Shown here in pieces: positions 42,649 through 54,377 of a stretch of DNA of 64,000 nucleotides. Position 1 is the stretch's first letter. Every line of letters begins with the position of its first letter. A model generated the notes under the pieces. The model had not been told where the DNA came from and did no database searches. It worked only from the letters and a program-made list of their open reading frames with translations. The stretch is from Halichoerus grypus (lineage: Eukaryota; Chordata; Mammalia; Carnivora; Phocidae): assembly GCF_964656455.1 (NCBI RefSeq), contig NC_135714.1:119727631-119791630 (forward strand), given 5' to 3'. The translations under genes were made by a program, and so were the position numbers.

Positions 42649-42703
42649 GAGAGAGAGAGAGACAGAAACAGAGAGAGAATGAGAGAGAGAGAGAGAGAGA
42701 GGT
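42649..42703. repeat. (GA)n microsatellite
   Basis: GA repeats with short CAGAAACA and ATGA interruptions run for about 55 bases. Confidence 0.93.
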
Positions 42704-42754
42704 GAAATCTGGGGAAATTGGTTGATCCAGCCTTTAGTCCTGGGGCTCTTCTAA

Positions 42755-42865
42755 CTAGCTTTGCAATGTGTGATCTTTTGGGCATGTTATTTAAACTTTT
42801 TCTCTAGGCTCCTTTTCCTACCAATAGGAGTTTTCATGATCTAGAAAACCCTTCCAGCCTTAACA
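42755..42865 (+). repeat. MIR-like SINE fragment
   Basis: AACTAGCTTTGCAATGTGTG, TTTGGGCATGTTATTTAAAC and TCCTTTTCCTACCAATAGG follow the MIR core. Confidence 0.65.
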
Positions 42866-43749
42866 TACCCGAAATCTAGGCTTGAAGCAGGGAGGAGCCT
42901 CCCTCTCAATGATACCTGAAGAATTTTGCAAACTTTTAGCAGAAAAGGATTGTGGATAAATTTTTCCATGTCCTTGTTTCCTGTATTGAGCTACATGCAA
43001 ATCGTGCTGCTCCTTTACTCCCTCACTTAAAGCACCTGCCAACCTAATAAAAGAGCCATAAATTTAGTCATAAGGGCCCCAACAAAGAAGGATCCTCTCC
43101 TGACCAAGGGAGGTCACTGGGACAGGCTGTCACCAGGAAGCAGAAACCACAGGGAAGATTGTTGTCATGTCTATTGTAACCAACCCGGGTGCCGATGGAC
43201 TCGGCAAAGCTGAGAAGCAGCAGGACTTAATATGGAGAGCGGACTTGGCTTGTTTTGCAGCCCCTTCACTTTCATCCTGACGTCACTAAGGTTCAAGGTG
43301 CAGCTAGGGGACTTCTGAGCTGAAAAAGGTGTGTGTATGTCTACAGGAATCATTCCCCAAGAGTCTCTAAAACCACTACTTCCTGTTGTTGGATATAGGG
43401 TCCAGGCAGGTGGGCTGTTGAATAGAGATTCCCACCCAACTTTCAGGAAAGAATGGACATGGACAGAGAGGAATGTGAGCAGGAATGGGGGAGAGAGCAG
43501 GGAGGGCACAGGATGCTATTTATCATAGAGCTAGCAGCCTTGGGAGAAGCAGAGGAGGAGGGGCTGAGTTTCAAAACAAGTTGTGGACTTAGAGACTGTA
43601 AAAATGGTGGAGAAAAGATGACTTAAAGGTTTTCTTTCGCCACTGGTTTACTCCTGCTAATAACCAGCTTGTCCCCAAATGCCAACGGTGTATATTCTAT
43701 TCCACCATTTATAGTAGCAGATGGTAAGGTTTCACGTTTTCTGTCATAA
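42866..43749. other. unannotated interval
   Basis: No gene or clear repeat is seen. A 112-codon minus-strand frame (43171-43509) has no recognisable domain. Confidence 0.4.
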
Positions 43750-43759
43750 ACACACACAC

Positions 43760-43790
<31 letters not shown>
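43750..43790. repeat. (CA)n microsatellite
   Basis: CA units with a single CG substitution at 43763-43764 run for 41 bases. Confidence 0.95.
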
Positions 43791-44164
43791 TCCCATCACC
43801 ACAGACCTGATAGTCCGAGGAATTACTTTGGCTCTCTCTCTTTAAAAAAATCTAGAAAGCTCTTTGGGTATTGTCAAGGCTAATCAATCAGAATTATGCT
43901 TATAACCAAGGGGAACCCATGGTTCATAAGTTGCTTTAGATAGGGACTGAAGGGTCATATCCAATAGGGCATGGCCTTGCTCTTCAGCAGACGAAAAAAT
44001 ATATGTGTACATGCGTGTGTGGTGGGGGTTGTTACCTGGTTCAGCTGCTGTTAATGTCCCAATCTTCCGGCTCCTGGCAAAGAAAAGCATGTTTAAAATT
44101 TCTAGGGCTCTAAGCATAATCACAGATTTTCCAAGCTTATAGGGAGCCTAACCAATTCACCGCA

Positions 44165-44285
44165 CAGATGATTAAATTGCGGCCCTGAGAAGTTAGTCAG
44201 ATTAAGAACGGGTCACCCAGCTGGTTAGCCAGAGACCCAGAGAAGAAACATGGGCCTCCAGGCTCCTTGTCCTGTGCTCTTTCTA
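44165..44285 (-). repeat. MIR SINE fragment
   Basis: GCACAGATGATTAAATTGCG, CCTGAGAAGTTAGTCAGATT and GGTCACCCAGCTGGTTAGCC are antisense MIR, ending CTTGTCCTGTGCTCTTTC. Confidence 0.75.
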
Positions 44286-44754
44286 TGCAGGGCAGATTCT
44301 AGAAGATCTGTTTTGCAGAATTTCCTTTCCACTTTGTAGTCATATGATGGGTTTATCATGCGAAGTCTTTCCCAGTCCTGCTCTCCCCAGCACTCCCCCT
44401 CCCCTGCTCGCACCTGCCCCTCGCAGGCCACACATCTGCATAGGGATGGGGCGGGAGCACTCTGCTCCCACAGGACGCTTGTTCTTTGGCATTAAGCCCT
44501 TTTTCTTTGTCCCGAGGTTAATTCCTCTTTTCCTGGCCTCAGTTTCTTTTTCATCTCTGTCTACTCACTTATAGTAGTTTGTATACCAACACTTCTATAC
44601 GTTACCTTTAAATGAGGGAGATACAAAATAGAGCTAAGTGCAACCCACGGTACCTAAAAAATAATCTAAGATTGTGTAACATTTCTTATGTTCTCCCTTT
44701 GTGATCATGTGATGGGTGGGACTTCTGAGTCATATCAGTATCAAATCTCTCCTT

Positions 44755-44870
44755 CTGGAAATGAGCTTAAGTGACTTGCCCAAGAACAGTAGGCAGAGCT
44801 GGAAACAAAACAGTCCCCACAGAGTCACTGACTTTTCTTCTTTCTATTATCCACCACACCGACCTGCCCA
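44755..44870 (-). repeat. MIR SINE fragment
   Basis: GAGCTTAAGTGACTTGCCCA and CAGTAGGCAGAGCTGGAAAC are antisense MIR core and head. Confidence 0.65.
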
Positions 44871-45067
44871 AATCGCATTTTACATCCTCTTTTCACTCTT
44901 GTCCAACCCCTGGCGGAGATACTCATGGGCAACAAGCCACGGGAACAGACAGGATATGAAGAGGACAGATTGAGGCCTAAACAACGAAGTCTGCACCGTT
45001 CAACACATTAGCCCCACGCCATAATTGGGTAGTTTCATTAAAATGAAATGAAATTAAAAATTTAGTT

Positions 45068-45180
45068 CTTCAGTTGCACTGGCCACCTTCCAAGTGCTGA
45101 CTAGCCACAGGTAGCTAGTGGCTACCATAGTGGGCAACCCAGGGAGCATTTCTCTCATCACAGAAACTTCTATCAGACAC
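45068..45180. mobile_element. non-autonomous DNA transposon fragment (MER-type)
   Basis: CTTCAGTTGCACTGGCCACC, CAAGTGCTGACTAGCCACAG and TAGCTAGTGGCTACCATAGT match the same family as 36365-36545 in the opposite orientation. Confidence 0.6.
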
Positions 45181-45204
45181 CTCTGCCAGACCGTCGGCCA
45201 TCAG

Positions 45205-45405
45205 GGACTAATAACAACATTTATGGAGCCCCAACAGAATACCAGGCACAACTGTTGGTGTTTTATGCCTATTATTTTATTAATTTTCATAAAATTCATG
45301 AAGTATTATTATTTGCATCTGACAGAGGAAAGAACTGGTATTAAACATTCTCAATAATCTGCCCTTCGTGTTCAGTAGTAAATGGCAGAAATATGAGCAG
45401 GGACC
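45205..45405 (-). repeat. MIR SINE
   Basis: CAACATTTATGGAGCCCCAA, TACCAGGCACAACTGTTGG, ATTTGCATCTGACAGAGGAA and the following sequence match antisense MIR over most of its length. Confidence 0.75.
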
Positions 45406-45464
45406 GGTTAATGGCAAACTATCATATGAACTCCAGTTTCCTGTGAGGGGCCTTAAAGACTGAC

Positions 45465-45540
45465 AATAGAGCTAACATTTATTAAGCACCTACTACTAGG
45501 TGCCGGGTAGTGTTCTCATAAGTAACATACATAAACGGCA
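45465..45540 (-). repeat. MIR SINE 3'-end fragment
   Basis: AGAGCTAACATTTATTAAGC and ACCTACTACTAGGTGCCGGG match the antisense MIR 3' end. Confidence 0.7.
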
Positions 45541-46825
45541 GGGACTAACCTGTGGCTTCCAATTCCAATCTTTGTTTGCAGGGCCAGTTGCTCTTTCTAG
45601 ATGGGCTCTCTCTGGGAGCCAGCTGTCCGATGTCTCTGCTCAGAAGGATCAGCTCCACTTCACCTTGTGGTTGGCCAGCAAGGTCTGGTGCTTTCTTGGC
45701 CAAACTGTCGTCACTAGAAGTCATCACAAAGGTCATGCTCGAGCAGATCTTGAAAGGAGTCCTTTGGAGTTGTCCCACCTCAGCTCATCACAGGGCAACT
45801 TTAAGAGCATGCTATTGACATTCCTTTCTTGACATTTGGTTGGCCCAGTAGAGATCCCTTCAGTCCTGGTGAGCTGGCTGCATTCCAGGCATGTTAGTGA
45901 ATCTGTCTTATCCCTTAATATGACGCAGGTCTAGTAGGTGAACCTCATGAGCTGGCTCAAGAAGTTGGGTGTGATATTTGCGGTGGTGGTCTATAGATTT
46001 TTTTAGTCTGGTCTAGAACGAAGTGCCATATAAATACCATACTCTACCTGCCAGCCTCATTAAGATAGCCTTAATTTTTTTTGGCTTGTTTTTCTACTTC
46101 TTTGATACTTTTAGAGCATTACTGCTATCTGAGAAGCAAAATCCAATGGAGGTTTTCTCTTTTACTTTTCCGGTGAAATTCTTTTGACTACCAATAGGAT
46201 TTCATTGCATGGGTTAGCATTTAATCCTGGTCAGCTCTTTGACTTTTCACACCCTTAGCAGTATTATAACTCTGCAATATGGTCCAAAATCCTTTGAAGA
46301 CTGTTTCAGGTAGGGTAGCTTAGCAGTCACCATATCACTTCATAAATGGCTTTCAGAGAGAGTGGCCTATGGGTTGTCAAGTTGGACGTACCTCCGTAAC
46401 ACCTTGAAATGTAGGTTTCTTGATGTACTCTGGAACAAATAGCCAACACAGCCAAACTATTAGTGGTGTAGACTGGCTGTGGGGAATATTTTCAAATAAG
46501 TGGCAGAATCTTTATGGAATCCCATTGAGTTTCTATAGTCAGATCAATAATAGGCCATGGGTAAGTCAACTCACATTATCAAAGACTCTTGTAAACTTGG
46601 TGGATACATGTACTTCCTCTCCCTGAGGCACCACAAACACCACAGGAAAGTCACTCCCACCTCACCACTCTAACCCAAACACACAACTGTCTTTCAAGGG
46701 TACAACTGACCTTATTGTGCAATTGTTGGTTTGCTAGGACACCAACATGAATTTTGCTACAATAGAAAAGTGTGGCAAGTTCACAAGGGCTGTCTTATCA
46801 TTCTCATATTTTTTTTTTCTCCTAG
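45541..46825. other. unannotated interval
   Basis: About 1.3 kb has no repeat that I can name and no gene. It might include a decayed LTR-retrotransposon interior. A 110-codon frame (45500-45832) has no recognisable domain. Confidence 0.35.
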
Positions 46826-46886
46826 AAAAGAATGATGAACTTGAAATCCTGCTGTATGTCCTTGGCACTCCACATAATAAAGAAAG
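46826..46886 (+). ncRNA. candidate 61-nt exon with strong splice sites
   Basis: The acceptor TATTTTTTTTTTCTCCTAG is followed by 61 nt and the donor GAAAG|GTAAAT. Two of three frames are open across it, one encoding NDELEILLYVLGTPHNKE-like residues that I do not recognise. Sixty-one nt would shift phase. It could be a coding microexon-like segment, a non-coding exon or chance. Confidence 0.28.
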
Positions 46887-47214
46887 GTAAATACAGCTAT
46901 CTAAGTAGCTTCTTACATTTCAACTTGAAAATTTCCTCAGGTGCAGGCCCGTGACTACAATTCATGATTCCAGTTCCAGTTTCCTTGTTGGAACAAATTC
47001 ATATTTTTTAACCTAAACTGGCATGGATACTCTGAGACAGAGTACATTCCCTCTCGTGGAGAGACTCAAGTACAAGGTGATTGGCTATTTAGAGGGAGTA
47101 TTGTGAAGGGGATTTAAAAACTGGTCGGGTGGCCAGACTAAATTACCCAATCAAAACCTGACAAGCTATGATTTAGCATGTTCCCTAGTCTGCAAATTTC
47201 TATATCCAGAATGT

Positions 47215-47600
47215 TCTACTCTTTAAACATATCACGCTTTTTTCGTCTCAGGGTCTTTGCCCACACTGTGTTTTTTCCTGGAATATCAACAATGGCTAGA
47301 GTGAGTATGTTGAACAATTTATTGTTCAGATGTTGATTTAAATGTTTTCTTCTTAGAAAAGTCATTACTAATCCCCCTATCTATGCAGGCACGCCATGTT
47401 ATTCTCTATCTCTGAATCCATTTAGATTTTCCCCCAGAATGTACGCAGTTGTGAGTCTACTTAGAATTGTTTGTGGGTTGATTGCCAGTAGACTCATAAG
47501 GAGGGATCCATGTCTGTTTTATTCATTAATATATATCTGTGCTTAGTATAGAATAGACATTTAAACAATTGTTGAATGTGTGACTGAATGAATAAATATT
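47215..47600 (+). repeat. L2 LINE 3' part
   Basis: TCAGGGTCTTTGCCCACACT, TTCAGATGTTGATTTAAATG, AGTCATTACTAATCCCCCTA and AACAATTGTTGAATGTGTGA follow the L2 order to its 3' end. Confidence 0.75.
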
Positions 47601-49730
47601 AAAATCAGATTAAATTTATTTATGGAATCTAAGCTACAGAATTTTTGAGCTGGCAGACATGTTTAGAGACACTCCACTCCATCGTTTATCAGCGAAACAT
47701 AAATACCCTCAGTTTCTTCTTTCCTTTGCCCTTTAAGATTGGTAGCTATGTAAATTTCTAAGCACTATGTAATAGCTATTTTTGATTAGGTTACACACTG
47801 GGCCTTGTGTACTGTCCAATCAGAAATCCCAGCAAAAGAAAAAAAAAAGTGTTGTGTTTGTTTGTTAAACAATATCCAGGGCTTGGATGATACCGATAGT
47901 CCACCAGTTCCTTCCCAGTTCGTATGAAACAACCTTATCATCCTTCGGACTCCACATACCTCCAGCTTGTCTGACCGGAGTGGGTGGATCCTTGAAGTCT
48001 CCCTCTGCTCCTGTGGGTGGACAAGGACCCTGCCCGTCTGACTCGTGGTCACCATGGTGACCTCTCCAGGTGGGGGCTGGTCACATTAAATATGATAGGA
48101 CCAAAGTAGAAGGCACCAGTGACCAGATGCATCAGGAACAAAGAGGGAGGAAAACAGGGTCCTGAAAATAGAAATCACATCAAAAAATAGATGACGAGTT
48201 GATAATGCCTCGAGGCCTTTGTTCAGGAACACTCTGGCACTATAAAGGGAAGAATGACAGCACCATATTCTTCTGTGCAGCATGAGTTGGTTTTTCTTCA
48301 AGAGTTCTTCCCAAAGAAGGCCTTGTGGGCTGTGGCGAACTCTGTTTTCCATTTTTATCTAGATTTGTTCTTTAACGCAAATGTTATTCTTTTTCCAAGG
48401 ATTGCTGTATCATCACATTAACAATAAGACAAACAAACTTGACAAAAATTCACTGGAAACAATAAGTGTGGTAATTGCATATTCTTGTCTTAGGTATTCC
48501 TTTCTTGTTCTCAATTAAAAGCAGTTCCAGCAGTTGTGTATGCTGTATCATTTGTTCACCTTAAATAAATACTTTTGAATCTAAAAATATAGCAGAAATA
48601 AAACTTTCTGAAAAAAATAAAAAACTGAAACTTAGAATCACATCAAAAATAAGAAATGGATTTTGAGAGGATCAGGATGGCTTTCAAGAGGTGGAGGTTT
48701 CCTGACTCGCCAACACTGTTAGGGCCCTAGATCTAGGGAGTGTAAGGATTTGTACGAAACAGCCTCAGACCTCTGAACGGTAGAGATGCCCAGTCAGATA
48801 TTGGGATTTGCTTAGACTTAGCAAAATTATAAGTTCACTATACTCACTGGCAGGTATTTCATGAAAGAACAGGATCTCAAGTTGCATTTGGTCAGCTCAA
48901 GGCTATTACCTAGTAAATCACTGTAATTCATTCTGCTGAAGTGAAACATGTGATTCCTAACGATGACTAACAGTGGAAAAGTATGAGACCCCTACTAGGC
49001 AGAGTCGGGGCACAAGACTGAGTCTGCCACTTAGGGGCACGGCCTCAGCCACACGTTTCTGTCTACAGATAACTGACAGAAATGACCAGGAGACTTCAGG
49101 AAGAAGCAAAGTGACCTGACCACTGGAACTTTCATAGTTACATGAAGTAGCCTGGTTCCACACCCCTCAGGACATGGTAACCTGTCTTTTCCCACCCGAC
49201 CTACAGGCTACTCAGCAGCAGGCTTCTAACATGAAGAGTGAAAGATCTGACACAGCTTCCTTTTCTGTGCTCACATTCCCCCCGCGACACGCTACAACCA
49301 GCACAGCAGAACAGACACACTCATAATAAGACCAAAAAGCAGCGACAGTGCTGGCGATTTTATACCTGGGCCAAGTGCCAGAACCGGCCATGGGGAGGAG
49401 GGGCAGGGAGGGGAGGGAATGCCCTACCCTCAACCCTTCTCAAAAACAAAAGTTAAGGCTACTAGTAACTCAGTCCTGCTGGGAGACTCTAGCTTGGGCT
49501 TTCCCCCCAGATCCTTTGGAGGTAAGGGGGCCTTCCGATGAGGTCAACGAAGGGCTTTTAGACTCAGACATGTCTATGGAACTGTATTCACAGAAATGAG
49601 GGGGCAGGACCCTCACTACCGGCCCTACCTTAGCCGATGGAAACCCTATGGCTCTCCTGAATGTTGCTGAATTAGTCATCTAGTACTAATACATCTAATA
49701 CAACATCTCTACCCTTCAAATAAGCCTAAA
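47601..49730. other. 2.1-kb interval without a recognised repeat
   Basis: No gene or clear repeat is seen. Frames of up to 89 codons (47786-48055, minus) lack recognisable domains. Confidence 0.4.
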
Positions 49731-49757
49731 TTTTTATTTATTTATTTATTTATTTTA
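49731..49757. repeat. (TTTA)n microsatellite
   Basis: About six TTTA units lie at the start of an LTR-like repeat. Confidence 0.9.
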
Positions 49758-50245
49758 TCTCACGCAGTTTTTCTGTGAGTCAGGAATTCAGGGATGGCTT
49801 AACTGTGTGGTTTTGGTTCAGGGTCTCTAATGTGGCCAAGATGTGAGCCAAGACTGCAGTCATCTGAAGGCTTGATTGGGGTGAGAGGATCTACTTCATC
49901 CAAGATGATGCCCTCACATGGCTGGCAAGCTGGTGCTGGCTGATGGCAAAAGGCCTGTTCCTTGCTACATGGAGCACTCCATATAGCTGCTTGAGTATTC
50001 TCATGACATAGTGGTCAGCTTTCCCCACAGTGAGTGATAGAAGAGAGAGCCAAGTAGAAGTCACAATGTGCTTTCTGTGCTAGCCTTGGAAGTCACACAC
50101 TGTCATTTTATAATACTCCCTTGGGTTACACAAGTCAGCCCTGTTTAATATAGGAGGAGACTACCCCAGGACATGAATATCAGGAGGCAAGGTTTGGGGG
50201 CCATCTTGAAAGCTGCCTATTGGCCGTACCACTGCCCATGGGAAT
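49758..50245 (+). mobile_element. ancient LTR-like interspersed repeat
   Basis: TTTCTGTGAGTCAGGAATTC, AAGACTGCAGTCATCTGAAG, GGCTTGATTGGGGTGAGAGG, GGAAGTCACACACTGTCATT and GGCCATCTTGAAAGCTGCCT follow the order of a very common mammalian repeat that I assign tentatively to the MaLR/MLT1 LTR group. No viral coding sequence is present. Confidence 0.55.
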
Positions 50246-50829
50246 TGGTCCACCCGTTGACTGAGCTTCTCCCAAGAGCTATACAATTCTGATGCTCATG
50301 GGAATGCCCAAGTGTCCTTTTAGAGAAGGGTCAACAGCTCCTGACCTCCCACCTGTCTCAGGCAGGAGGTGGCTGCGTGCCACACCCTAGCCACCACACT
50401 CCTGCTTTGGTAGCAGCACACATGTGGTCGGTACTAAGGAGTCACCAAGGCACCAATGAGCCCGGCACATACCACGGCTTAGAATGCAACTTTAAAGCAA
50501 GACCTATCCCTAAAGAACATTCCAGCTGGAGTATCGCTCTAAAATGGGCATCGGGTGGCCCCAAAGAGTTTGCAAGCCTATTTAAGTGTCTGAATTATAC
50601 CTGTGAGGCTCTGAGGAGAATGTGCCCTCACTGGATTTCTGCTCTTTTCCTGGAGGGGAAATAAGCTTTGCTGACTCAGATGGGAGTAGAGAAGCTAATT
50701 GTTAGCGGTTGCTGGGTTCACCTTTGCTGAATGGCTGTGGAAATTCCAGTGAACTTCCATTATAGTTTGCAAGACAATCTAACCTAATTTCAACTGTAAA
50801 ATGGAAAATTTTTAATTTACTGAAGAGAT

Positions 50830-51030
50830 AGTCCATGATAGGCAGTTTATGTACACCATCTCCATTAGTCTTCACAGAAACCCTGTGAGGTAAGAATCAG
50901 ACCAACATTTTTAGAGGAGCAAACTGAAGCTCAGGGACCTTAAATGACCTGCCCAGTTTCACAGCTAGCAAATGAGGGATCCAGGATTCCTACCTGGGTG
51001 TGTTCTGACTCCAAAAACCCATGTGATGTG
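50830..51030 (-). repeat. MIR SINE
   Basis: CACAGAAACCCTGTGAGGTA, GAGCAAACTGAAGCTCAGGG, CAGTTTCACAGCTAGCAAAT and TTCCTACCTGGGTGTGTTCT are antisense MIR. The AG|GTAAG word inside it is part of MIR. Confidence 0.85.
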
Positions 51031-51327
51031 CTCTCTCAGAACTCTCCGAAGGAGGAGAGGGCATAAAACCAGTGAGAATGTATATCCAGGGAGAGGAAGA
51101 AGAGAACCTAACATTAGCCACAGCCTAGCCTCAGCGGCAGGAGGAGGGCCTGCGGCTGAGGACACAGAGAGATCCATGGCATCTTCTGCTAGAAGTGGCC
51201 AGTCTGAAGACCTTCCCTTGGCTCTCCTCTTCCAACCCTTCTCCTGTCTAGCAATAATGACGCCAGATCTGTCTCAAGGGCAGCAAACTGTGCATCTCCC
51301 TCCCCCTCCAAGGAGAGTCAGGTTGTT

Positions 51328-51540
51328 AATAATAATAGTTACTGCAGCCAGGCCTCCTGCTAAGTTAAGTACCACTTTTAAAAAATCCTCACAACATTCC
51401 TATGAGGTAAGTATTATTGCCGCATTTTATAGCTAGGGAGATGGAAGATTGGGGAGTTTAGGAACAGCCCCAAGGTCACAAAGCCCCAGGTGTTAATGCT
51501 CACGTTTCAACCCAGGCCTCTGACTTTAGGGCCATCAGGA
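51328..51540 (-). repeat. MIR SINE abutting CpG island 2
   Basis: AATAATAATAGTTACTGCAG, ATTCCTATGAGGTAAGTATT, CCCCAAGGTCACAAAGCCCC and TTCAACCCAGGCCTCTGACT are antisense MIR, ending just before the island. Confidence 0.85.
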
Positions 51541-51549
51541 ATCTTAACA

Positions 51550-52330
51550 CCATGTTCTACTAGACAGAGGTTGGGGGTCGTACGACCGCGTGGCCGGTTC
51601 ATCGCCGCGTGAACTGACAGCGCCACAGCCCCCAACGCAGGAGGGGCAGGGTCTGTCGGCTCCTCTCCGAAGGAGGCCTGCTGATGGCGCCAGCCGGGCC
51701 CAGGCACCCACAGGGGACCCTCCTGCTCCGGGGCTCGGCCGGACCCCGTTGGTGGGGACCCGGCGCCGCGGGCAGGTCGTGCCTCCAGGCGCTTGCCTGG
51801 GCAGTCCCCGAGTCGGAAGGCAGCCCCACGCTCGGCTGGACAGAGTTTCGGATGGTGCACCGGGGCTCCGAAGCCCGGGATGGCTGAGCCGGGGAGGGAG
51901 GCGGCCAGGCTTTGGCGAGCGGCGGCACCGCGGCGCGTGGGGCTCCGCACCCAGATCACCATTTTCCTCCCAGTGGTCGGTTCGCTCTTTTGGCGGGAGC
52001 CAGGGCCCCGGGGCGAGGCGGGGGGAGGGAAGAGAGGAGGCGCCCTGCTCCCGGGTAGCGAGACCCCGGAGCCTTTGTGTATTCGGAACCGGATTCCCCA
52101 CCTCCCCTCCCCGCCTCCCATTCCCGCTTTCTTTCCCCCTAACCCAAGTCTCAGTAGAGTATCCAGCAATTAGCACGTGAGGAGGGGGTGGAAGACGGCG
52201 GGCGGGCGGAGGTGGGGGCGGCGGGACCCCTGCTCCCCTCTCCCCACCGAGCCCGGATCAGCCCCGCGTTCCCGCCTGCGCTGCCTTCGTGCGCCACCTA
52301 CCGGCTGCTTGGGGCCACTGCGAGCCCGCC
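51550..52330. promoter_or_regulatory. CpG island 2, candidate promoter
   Basis: A dense CpG stretch (CGACCGCGTGGCCGG, GGACCCGGCGCCGCGGGCAG, GGCGAGCGGCGGCACCGCGG, GACGGCGGGCGGGCGGAGG) contains an E2F-like TTTTGGCGGGAG at about 51989-52000 and GGGCGGAGG boxes of the SP/KLF type. A minus-strand donor reads GCCG|GTAGGT at about 52297. A perfect 12-base palindrome starts it (51576-51587). Overlapping frames of up to 220 codons on both strands have no recognisable domain and are treated as GC-driven. Confidence 0.7.
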
Positions 52331-52364
52331 AGAGCTGTTCCTAGGCAGATCTTGATCTCCGTGG

Positions 52365-52402
52365 ACAATAGACAATGGAATTTTTTTTTTTTCTGAACAA
52401 TG
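52365..52402. promoter_or_regulatory. cluster of SOX-type motifs beside CpG island 2
   Basis: GACAATAG, GACAATGG and AACAATGA occur within 38 bases, separated by a T run. The third contains the perfect SOX word AACAATG and the first two match its CAAT core. Binding is inferred from motif only. Confidence 0.3.
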
Positions 52403-52934
52403 ATTTATTTTGGGGGGTGGGGATAAGGAGGAAGGAGGGAGGGAGGAAGCAGCAGTGTGTTTGTCATCGATTTAGAAAATATCTCTGTTCTGTCATTGTT
52501 TCTGCATATCCATTATATTGAGGACAAAAGAATCCCGTTCTGGAACAACAAAGCCAAGGGAAATGTTTTCTGTGGCTGACATTTAATTGTGTGCACAAGG
52601 TGCTACATTATCATGCGGAGAGATTGTAGAAAGGAATAGGGCACAGCTTCAGTTCAAAAGCCTGACTTTTCTGCTTTAAGGTGTGGACTTTCTTACACGA
52701 GTCCCATTTTATATTGCCTCATAGACCTCCATGCATGGTATACACTGCACACAATTCTATGTTTCTGTATGGTTTTCCAACCCATCACAAGGCTTCCTTG
52801 CGGGTGATTTTCACACCACCTCTCAGGTCTATTCTTTTACAGCTAACAGGGATAATCATACTTTGCCTCACAACCTCTTTACATGGTCCCTACCAAGACA
52901 ATCTTAATTTTTAGGAGCTTTTAGCTTGGGGAAC

Positions 52935-53065
52935 ACTTAGTCTAACCTCTGGTTTTACAGATTAATGAGGGAGAATGCGTTGACCAAAGTCACACAAATA
53001 ATTAGAGATAGAGGCAGGACCAGAACCCTTGTGTCCTGAACCCTGATTTCTATTATGATCTACTG
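52935..53065 (-). repeat. MIR SINE fragment
   Basis: CTGGTTTTACAGATTAATGA, GACCAAAGTCACACAAATAA and CAGAACCCTTGTGTCCTGAA are antisense MIR. Confidence 0.75.
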
Positions 53066-53123
53066 TTTGATGTCCTGATGCCCAACACCCCTGACTTGCT
53101 CACCCTCATGGCCTCTTTTCCCT

Positions 53124-53137
53124 GGGGGGGGGGGGGG
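53124..53137. repeat. G14 run
   Basis: Fourteen consecutive G are present. It may be unstable or affected by sequencing error. The minus-strand frame P-P-P here is an artefact. Confidence 0.85.
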
Positions 53138-54144
53138 AGAAGCCCACACACAGTGAGCTGTGTTGCACAAAGATGGGTGATAAGTTGGGGTGGTCGTGGG
53201 GGGATGGACAGAAGTATAAACATCCTTGCTTGGCAGTCTCTTTCACTCCCCCTCTTTACTCCTCCTTTCTCTCTGTACAATGAAGCAGGGGGCAATGTGG
53301 ATATAAATTCATTTGTTTATTTCATTATTTTGCTGTAAGTTAATATATAAAACCCACGGTAATTATCCAAAACTCTCCAGAAAATGATTTTCCTTGGTTT
53401 CATGAAGGTCTTGAACCCCCAACCTGACCCAGGTCTAAATTGGTTACTGGGAACACAAGAAATGTTTTCCATCTTTGAAAACCGCTCAGTGGTCTCTTGG
53501 CAAGAGTGATTTGCCCTTGGGAGCCTGAATAATACAGATTTCCTTCTAAGGTTCATGAAAAATCCTTGGGGAGATACAGATACCTGATCATGCTGTAGAA
53601 CAGAGGCATTTTTCTTCTGCCACCTTCTAAAACATGCTACGACAGACGGCGCACCCCTTTAAACCCCTAACTGTGTCACGCTGAGAGAAGAATCAAGTCT
53701 TAGATGAGAAGCTCAGTAAACATCTTTGCACATCCCAAATGAGGCAGCCCGTCATAGAAGTCTGCTTATTTTAGAGGTTGTTCAGTCTGTTTAAAGCAAA
53801 TAGACCAATCTCACAGTCTGCAGACAAGGAGACAACAAGCAGAGGAAGTTTCAAAACAAAAGGCCAGAACATTCCCTAACTCTCTTTAAACTGTCTTCTG
53901 AAAGCATAGAGAAGAAGAAAACACACTTAGCTTGCAAGCTGGGTTTTGGCACTTTAAGAACTTGGGTTTATATGGGGGCCACGCAAAATGTTAACAGGGA
54001 GCTTAGATCTCCAAATCCCCTAGTTTTCATTTGTTTGTTCCTTTTTTCCCTTCCCACAGCGATTCATCCTGTCTCTACAAAAAGCCCCACGGTTCAATGA
54101 TATTTTAATATGCCAACCACACACTTATAAACACCTTGCCTCGA
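53138..54144. other. unannotated interval
   Basis: No gene or clear repeat is seen. Confidence 0.4.
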
Positions 54145-54245
54145 GGATTTTGTGAGAATCAATGTGCTTAAATGAGATGATGTAGGTGAAAGGACTTTTA
54201 AAAGTCTAAGGTACTCTTCAGATGTGAAGTGTTATTCCCATATAT
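54145..54245 (+). repeat. MIR SINE 3'-part fragment
   Basis: GATTTTGTGAGAATCAATGT, TTAAATGAGATGATGTAGGT and TTTTAAAAGTCTAAGGTAC fit the MIR 3' half. Confidence 0.6.
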
Positions 54246-54377
54246 GTGAGGTTCTCAAAGTATTGAACTCATTCATTGGAGCAGCAGCCTAACTATTCTG
54301 CAAAGTCGTGATTCGGCCCATTTTTCCGAACTTACGGTTACACGTCTCGGGGAGGGGGGGGTTGGTGGTGGAAGCTT

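Noticed and set aside
51507..52180. overlapping 220-, 210- and 196-codon frames
   Set aside because: Three long frames on both strands of the same GC-rich island cannot all be real. All are low-complexity R/P/G-rich and none resembles a known protein.
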